NCBI RefSeq assembly: GCF_036884655.1 | Contig: NC_088340.1 | Location: forward strand, 11,162,001 to 11,226,000 | DNA from: Musa acuminata AAA Group | Taxonomy: Eukaryota; Streptophyta; Magnoliopsida; Zingiberales; Musaceae | Length of the DNA: 64,000 bases | Reading direction: 5' to 3' | Part shown: positions 59,301 through 64,000 of the stretch, in pieces | Layout of the letters: every line of letters starts with the position of its first letter | How positions within the stretch are numbered: the stretch's first letter is position 1 | The notes under the pieces: model-generated | Told to the model about the DNA's origin: nothing | Database searches by the model: none | What the model saw: only the letters and a program-made list of their open reading frames with translations | Translations under genes and position numbers: made by a program

Positions 59301-60243
59301 TAAGAATGAGATCGATCATGCTTGTGTCACATAGTGTATCACGTTCATACATAACAAATCTTGCATACATGATGAATCTTGGAGGTAACTGCTAGTTGTC
59401 TATTAATTTGTCACTTTTTTGTTTTGCCAGGCCTTTGATAGAGAAGGCAAACTACGAGCGATTTGTGGTGGAGGAAGGTATGACCAGCTGCTGTCCACAT
59501 TTGGAAGTGATGACATTCCCGCTTGTGGGTTTGGGTTCGGAGATGCAGTTATAGTGGAAGTAAATATCTGGTTGCTTTATTGTTAATGTTGTTTTTGAGA
59601 CATCCAGAATTAAGATACTCATTATTAGATAAATATGAACATCCCAACAGAAATTTAAATCTTAAGAAGAACATGCAACTGTTACTCAATTTTTAGTCAA
59701 CTGATTTATTCACTATTCATTTGAAACAATTCATCAAGTGACCATCTCCCTTCATATCTGCCGTAACCATCATTTAACATCTTCTGAATGGGCATCTTTG
59801 CAGTTGCTAAAGGAAAAAGGGCTTCTGCCTGATCTGGGTCGCCAAGTAGATGACATTGTATTTCCACTGGATGAGGAGCTTGAAGGACAAGCCTCCATGG
59901 TCGCCTCCGCCCTCAGAAGAAAAGGCCATAGTGTTGACCTTGTAGAAGATAAACGCCTTAAATGGTATGTCTTAAACTGTTAAGTTTCATTAATTTAATA
60001 AAACCCCATAGGTATAGCCTGAAAATGTATATCATGCAAGAAACTAACAACTTGTGTAATTTTGAAATGACTCTCTTGATTGTTATTTCTTGATTATTTG
60101 ATAGGGTTTTTAAGCACGCCGAACGAGTCAATGCAAGCAGGCTTATCTTGGTTGGGAACTCTGAGTGGCAACGAGGTATGGTTCGCGTCAAGGTCCTATC
60201 GACCAGAGAAGAATACGAAACTAAAATCGATGAACTTAACTGA
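53309..60243 (+). CDS. Histidyl-tRNA synthetase, chloroplast/mitochondrial
   Basis: Twelve exons: 53309-53477, 53549-53709, 53805-53900, 54336-54424, 54621-54750, 55700-55792, 56710-56784, 57923-58040, 58131-58273, 59431-59559, 59804-59964, 60105-60243. All join in phase to 500 residues. Residues 1 to about 56 are Arg/Ser/Leu-rich, like an organellar targeting peptide. Class II aaRS features follow: [15 protein letters not shown], the motif 1 region ([11 protein letters not shown]), motif 2 ([20 protein letters not shown]), the histidine-binding [14 protein letters not shown], motif 3 ([14 protein letters not shown] to CGFGFGD) and an anticodon-binding domain ([14 protein letters not shown]). 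The enzyme charges tRNA-His for organelle translation, and the bacterial-type sequence agrees with organellar origin. The length is close to the Arabidopsis organellar enzyme. The gene is convergent with the CSLA gene downstream. Confidence 0.97.
59057..59155. repeat. ~50-bp tandem duplication in a HisRS intron
   Basis: CCATTTGTCCATYTTWGCYGAATG followed by TTTTGGTTYTACTAGCAACT occurs at about 59057-59101 and 59109-59152. It lies in intron 9 and does not affect coding. Confidence 0.8.
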
Positions 60244-61053
60244 GTGTTATAGATGATTGGTTATTTCTGGACCTTCATCCTTGTCGATTAGTGAACCTTT
60301 CCTATTTATAGAATTGCTGCCAACAACAGGTGAGTTTTCTCCTAGTGGATTGCTACATTGATTGTTACCCACTCCCATCATTTCTAGTCGATTTGGTTGA
60401 GCCTCATTTTTGTACAAGCGCAATGTATTATGTTGAAATACAAGTCTTATGTACCTCATACTGCACCTTCCAACTTTTAAATATGTGCCTGTTATTTGTT
60501 CTTTCTCCACTTATCTGGTCAAACATTCTCTTACAATAGAAATAACTGTACTGCATATCAGAGTGTTGAAGAACTGCAGTGACTAATATGTTGAAGCATT
60601 TGACCAACCATGGATGCCTGCACAAAAGCTACCTCTGCAAACATATATATTTTGACAGGGAGAGAGAGTAAGAGAAACTGGAGCATGGAGTAGGATGATG
60701 CATCTGACTGGTATATTCCACCAGTGTTGCATTACAAAGGTACTCATCATAAGCAACTGATATGATATCTTTCTTCTTCTTAAAATGACATCAGAGTTAT
60801 TATTATTATTATTATTACTCCAACACTCTTTTGTATTGCTACTGCATCTTTCTTGCATTTAAGTAAAGCTTAAAACATATATAGAGTGGGGTCAATGGTA
60901 CGACCCTACTAACCGTGTCACAAACCCTACATCCAACATTGGATTTCCTGTGTCTCAGGAGATGAGAGCAGTGGGAGCAGTATGTTAGTTCTGTGCACTT
61001 GGGGTGTTCGGCAAATTGAATCTGAAGGCCTCGGCCGTCTCCCCCTTTCCTCC
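60244..61053. other. Region between convergent HisRS and CSLA genes
   Basis: It holds the 3' untranslated regions of both genes, including an (TTA)n run at about 60796-60817 and AT-rich segments suited to polyadenylation. No other gene is evident. Confidence 0.6.
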
Positions 61054-63346
61054 TCAGTTGGAAACGTACACGCCAACGTAACCGAAGCCGACGACGAAGA
61101 ACGCCGTGGATTGGGCGAACAAGTAGACGTAGAAGAGGTCGCGGCCGAACATGATGTCGTAGATGGTGCAGTACAAGAGGAAGAGTCCCATGAGGACCTC
61201 CATCAGGTGGATTCTGATGCAACCGAGGTATCATCATCAGTACAAGTAGGCGGCACTCTTTTGTCCTTGAGATGACGACTCTGTAGCGTTCGTTTACCTT
61301 TCCACGATGCGGCATCGAGATCTCCTGTGCGACCTGGAGCTGTTCTTGTTCCTGGAAGCGTTCCCCAGCTTGGCGGTGACGATCCACTCGTAGACGCGGT
61401 TCGCCTCCAGAAGCCCTATTATGGTCGCCTTGGCTCGGTGCATCGCCATGACGTTCTCGAACAGGATCCAGAAGATGATCAGGTGGAAGGACCTGCGCCA
61501 TGATCCAACAGGGAAGCTTTCTCATGGGAATCTCATGTCGTTAGCGTGATTCAGGATTTGGGTAACCTGGGCGTGCAGATGGCGTTGAGGACGGTGGTGG
61601 CGGAGGGGATGTAGACGGCGATGAACTTGGGAAGATGAACGTCCGGGAGCAGGACGCACGCCGGGATGATCACGCAGTAGAAGAAGAAGGTCACAAAGTG
61701 GGCGACAATCTTCCTCACGAAGAAGAAGTCGTAGATGACATGGAACTTCTTCCAAGCGGACACCCTCTGCAGGAAACTACATCGCTTGCTACAGTAGGAG
61801 CTTCGGGGGGAGATCTCCAAAGGAGGAGGGTTTCGAGGTTACCTTGCAGCATAGGATCTCTTTCAGCATCTTCCGGAACAAGTTTGCCGGGCCACAAGAC
61901 CACCGGTGCTGCTGAAAGCGGTACGCCTTGAACGTGCTGGGTAGCTCGTTCTTCACCTGCAAGCACTAGTAGATGATGCATCCGAGCTCGGTTGGGAGAG
62001 CAGAGATGACACTTACTGCCAGGTCGCCGACGAACACGAACTTCCACCCTCTGAGGGAAGCCCTGACTGCAAGATCCATGTCTTCCACGGTGGTCCGGTC
62101 CTTCCACCCTCCGGCGTCGACGAGGGCTTGCATCCTCCACACCCCCGCAGTGCCTGCAGATGCATGCATCCGTGACCGTCGTCTCCTGGTCATGCATGCG
62201 AAGAGGGAGGAGGGCCCTTACCGTTGAACCCGAAGAAGGAGTACGTGGAAGACCCTACTTCCTGCTCCACGCTGAAGTGGTAATCCAGAGACATCTCTTG
62301 GAGGCGGGTCAGGAGGCATTCGTCAGCATTCACTGCACCAGAACGGATAGACGTGGTTGATGATGAATAACGAGAGCTACCAACCACCTGCAAGCACTAG
62401 TAGATGATCACCATCGACGGGCTCACCGAACTTCCATCGAGCTTGCACCAGAGCGAGCTCAGGGTTAGTGAGAAGGAAAGGGATGGTCCTCCACAGGTAG
62501 TCGGGGTCGGGTTGGAAGTCGGCATCAAAGATGGCAACGAAGTCGCAGTCTTTGGCGTAGCTCTTCTCGAGGCCTTCGCGAAGGGCGCCCGCCTTGTAGC
62601 CGCTTCGGCTGTTTCTGAACTCGTACTCCACGTTGACTCCCTTGCTCGCCCACGACTGGCACTCGTATTCCACCATCTCCTGCGACGACCACGGCAACCA
62701 AAAGCAAGCATCGCAGGTGAGCAAAGCATCATCGCATGTCGTTGCCACGGTGATTCTTTCTCTGTGTTGCAGGTATCATCACCTTGATGACGGGATCAGT
62801 GGAGTCATCGAGAACTTGAACTATCATCTTGTTAGACGGCCATGACATGGCGCAGGCTGCCCCGATCGATAAGCGGTAAACCTGTCATCGCGTGCTTAGC
62901 ATTTGTGTTCCTCTTCATTACCAACTATATGATTCATAAAAGCTAATCACATAATTACGAACTGACAACATCTGTTTGGATGGGCGATTGCAGAGTTGTT
63001 AGATGATGAGCCGAATGGCCGGCCATTGGCGTACCTCTTTCTCGTTGAACATGGGTATTTGGACGAGCACCATGGGGTGGGACGACTCCGCCTCCATCTC
63101 CTGCCTCATGGAATCGAGCTTGTACTTGGTGTACCGCTTGATCCGGAGGAGCTTCACGAGGACGATGACGATCGCCATGTACACCCTCTCCACGAACAGC
63201 ATCACCGACATGAAGGCGCACGCGTACATGAGAGCCCACAGCAGCGGCACCACCATGGGCGTCCTGATCCGCCGCCACAGCACCAATAGCCTCTCCCCCA
63301 CCGCCGCCCCATCCCCGGCGCCTTCCACCAGCACGGGGTTCCTCAT
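61054..63346 (-). CDS. CSLA glucomannan 4-beta-mannosyltransferase
   Basis: Nine exons on the minus strand: 63346-63035, 62881-62783, 62679-62427, 62332-62222, 62153-62017, 61956-61843, 61766-61567, 61492-61298, 61213-61054. All join in phase to 526 residues, close to the usual 530 of CSLA proteins. It has an N-terminal transmembrane stretch (about 30-65), then the GT2 catalytic domain: DDSTD (129-133), FDAD (188-191), TVEDMD (280-285) and QQHRW (319-323). Several C-terminal membrane spans end [12 protein letters not shown]. Substrate is GDP-mannose (and GDP-glucose), making the beta-1,4-(gluco)mannan backbone in the Golgi. All D,D,D,QxxRW residues are present, so it should be active. Exons 1-5 are very GC-rich compared with introns, typical of monocots. 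It is convergent with the HisRS gene. Confidence 0.97.
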
Positions 63347-63408
63347 GATAGCAGCAGCTTTGACGTTCTACCACCGTGGTGAGGAGTGGGCGGTGCAGGG
63401 CGGGAGTA

Positions 63409-63417
63409 GTTATATAG
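63409..63417 (-). promoter_or_regulatory. TATA box of the CSLA gene
   Basis: Reverse complement CTATATAAC lies about 63 bp upstream of the ATG, in a short GC-rich leader. Confidence 0.65.
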
Positions 63418-63419
63418 GG

Positions 63420-64000
63420 CGAGGACAGTGAGCGGTGCTGCTTAATGAGCGAGAGGAGGAAGAGGAAAGGTAATATGACAGGACACACGCTTTGCATGCA
63501 GGATTAGAAGGGGCGAAACAGTTGGCCTAATGGCTAGTTTTTCTGCAACCTTAACCGACATGCTTATCGAAGACGCTGTCCTGATGATTCGAGCTTCAGA
63601 TGAATCGGATCGATGAGTCTTCCTGCAAATGAAACAGTGTCTTGAATGGGATGGATAGGGGTAATTAAGAGGCAGAGACGTACCTGTCGATGTGGGATGG
63701 ATTTGGTGCCGGCGTCCGGCTGTCATGCTTGTCCTTTGCATCGCTGGTTCAGAACCGGTGCAAGTCTCCACGTTGAGTCGAGAACAGCTAAGGCAGGAGG
63801 GCTGTGACAAAGAGAGCTGACACATTTCCTGGTAGCGTCTTCCTGTGAATCTTTGACCTCCGATCCCAAACGAGTGTGCTTTAATGTGCATATGTCATAC
63901 GGTGGTAGATACTATGAATGGCTCGCATATGATGCAGTGCTTCCGGCTGCGGAGGAGGAAGAAGAAGAAGAAGGCTACATTGCACAAGTGCAGTCCAAGT
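63420..64000. other. Upstream region of the CSLA gene
   Basis: Probable promoter and upstream DNA of CSLA on the minus strand. There are no recognisable coding features. A short (GAA)n run ends the window region (about 63959-63976). Confidence 0.5.

Overview
This window is nuclear DNA of a flowering plant. It has intron-rich genes with GT-AG splice sites, chloroplast-targeting N-termini, a plant microRNA gene, germin-like and GRF genes, and many LTR retrotransposons. The GC-rich first exons next to AT-rich introns, and a GRF resembling the rice GRF3/4/5 group, suggest a commelinid monocot. A Musaceae (banana-like) genome would fit, but I could not test that.

Layout. Bases 1-7290 are repeat-dominated: copies of a dispersed LTR-like repeat, two minisatellite-like arrays (1330-2170 and 5785-6660) and a decayed Ty1/copia pseudogene (about 2480-4870). 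From 7299 to 13800 there are exons of an unidentified coiled-coil gene, one of them split by copia element 1 (8550-13462, minus strand). Copia element 2 (13801 to about 18797, minus strand) follows directly. At 20081-20822 and 22426-23186 two germin-like protein genes form a recent tandem duplication that includes the promoters. A non-autonomous gypsy-type element (24082-27789) is bounded by a perfect 5-bp target-site duplication. Another copy of the dispersed repeat lies at about 27900-29530.

The gene-rich right half holds a growth-regulating factor gene (32017-35842, plus) with a perfect-looking miR396 site, and a probable transcript start near 37.4 kb of unknown identity. It also holds a WCRKC-type chloroplast thioredoxin-like gene (44317-41367, minus) with an 18-nt microexon, and a MIR172 gene (hairpin about 47300-47420, plus). 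Next come a copia fragment abutting a truncated SAUR sequence (51280-52275), an organellar histidyl-tRNA synthetase gene (53309-60243, plus, 12 exons) and a CSLA-type glucomannan synthase gene (63346-61054, minus, 9 exons). The last two are convergent.

The genes form no operon-like unit. They cover separate functions: apoplastic cupins, growth control, plastid redox, developmental timing, organellar translation and Golgi mannan synthesis. I found no convincing evidence of a wholly new system. The most useful observations are the MIR172 locus, the GRF upstream-ORF arrangement, the GC-AG introns, the exon split by a retrotransposon without a clean target duplication, and the 46/92-bp higher-order repeat.
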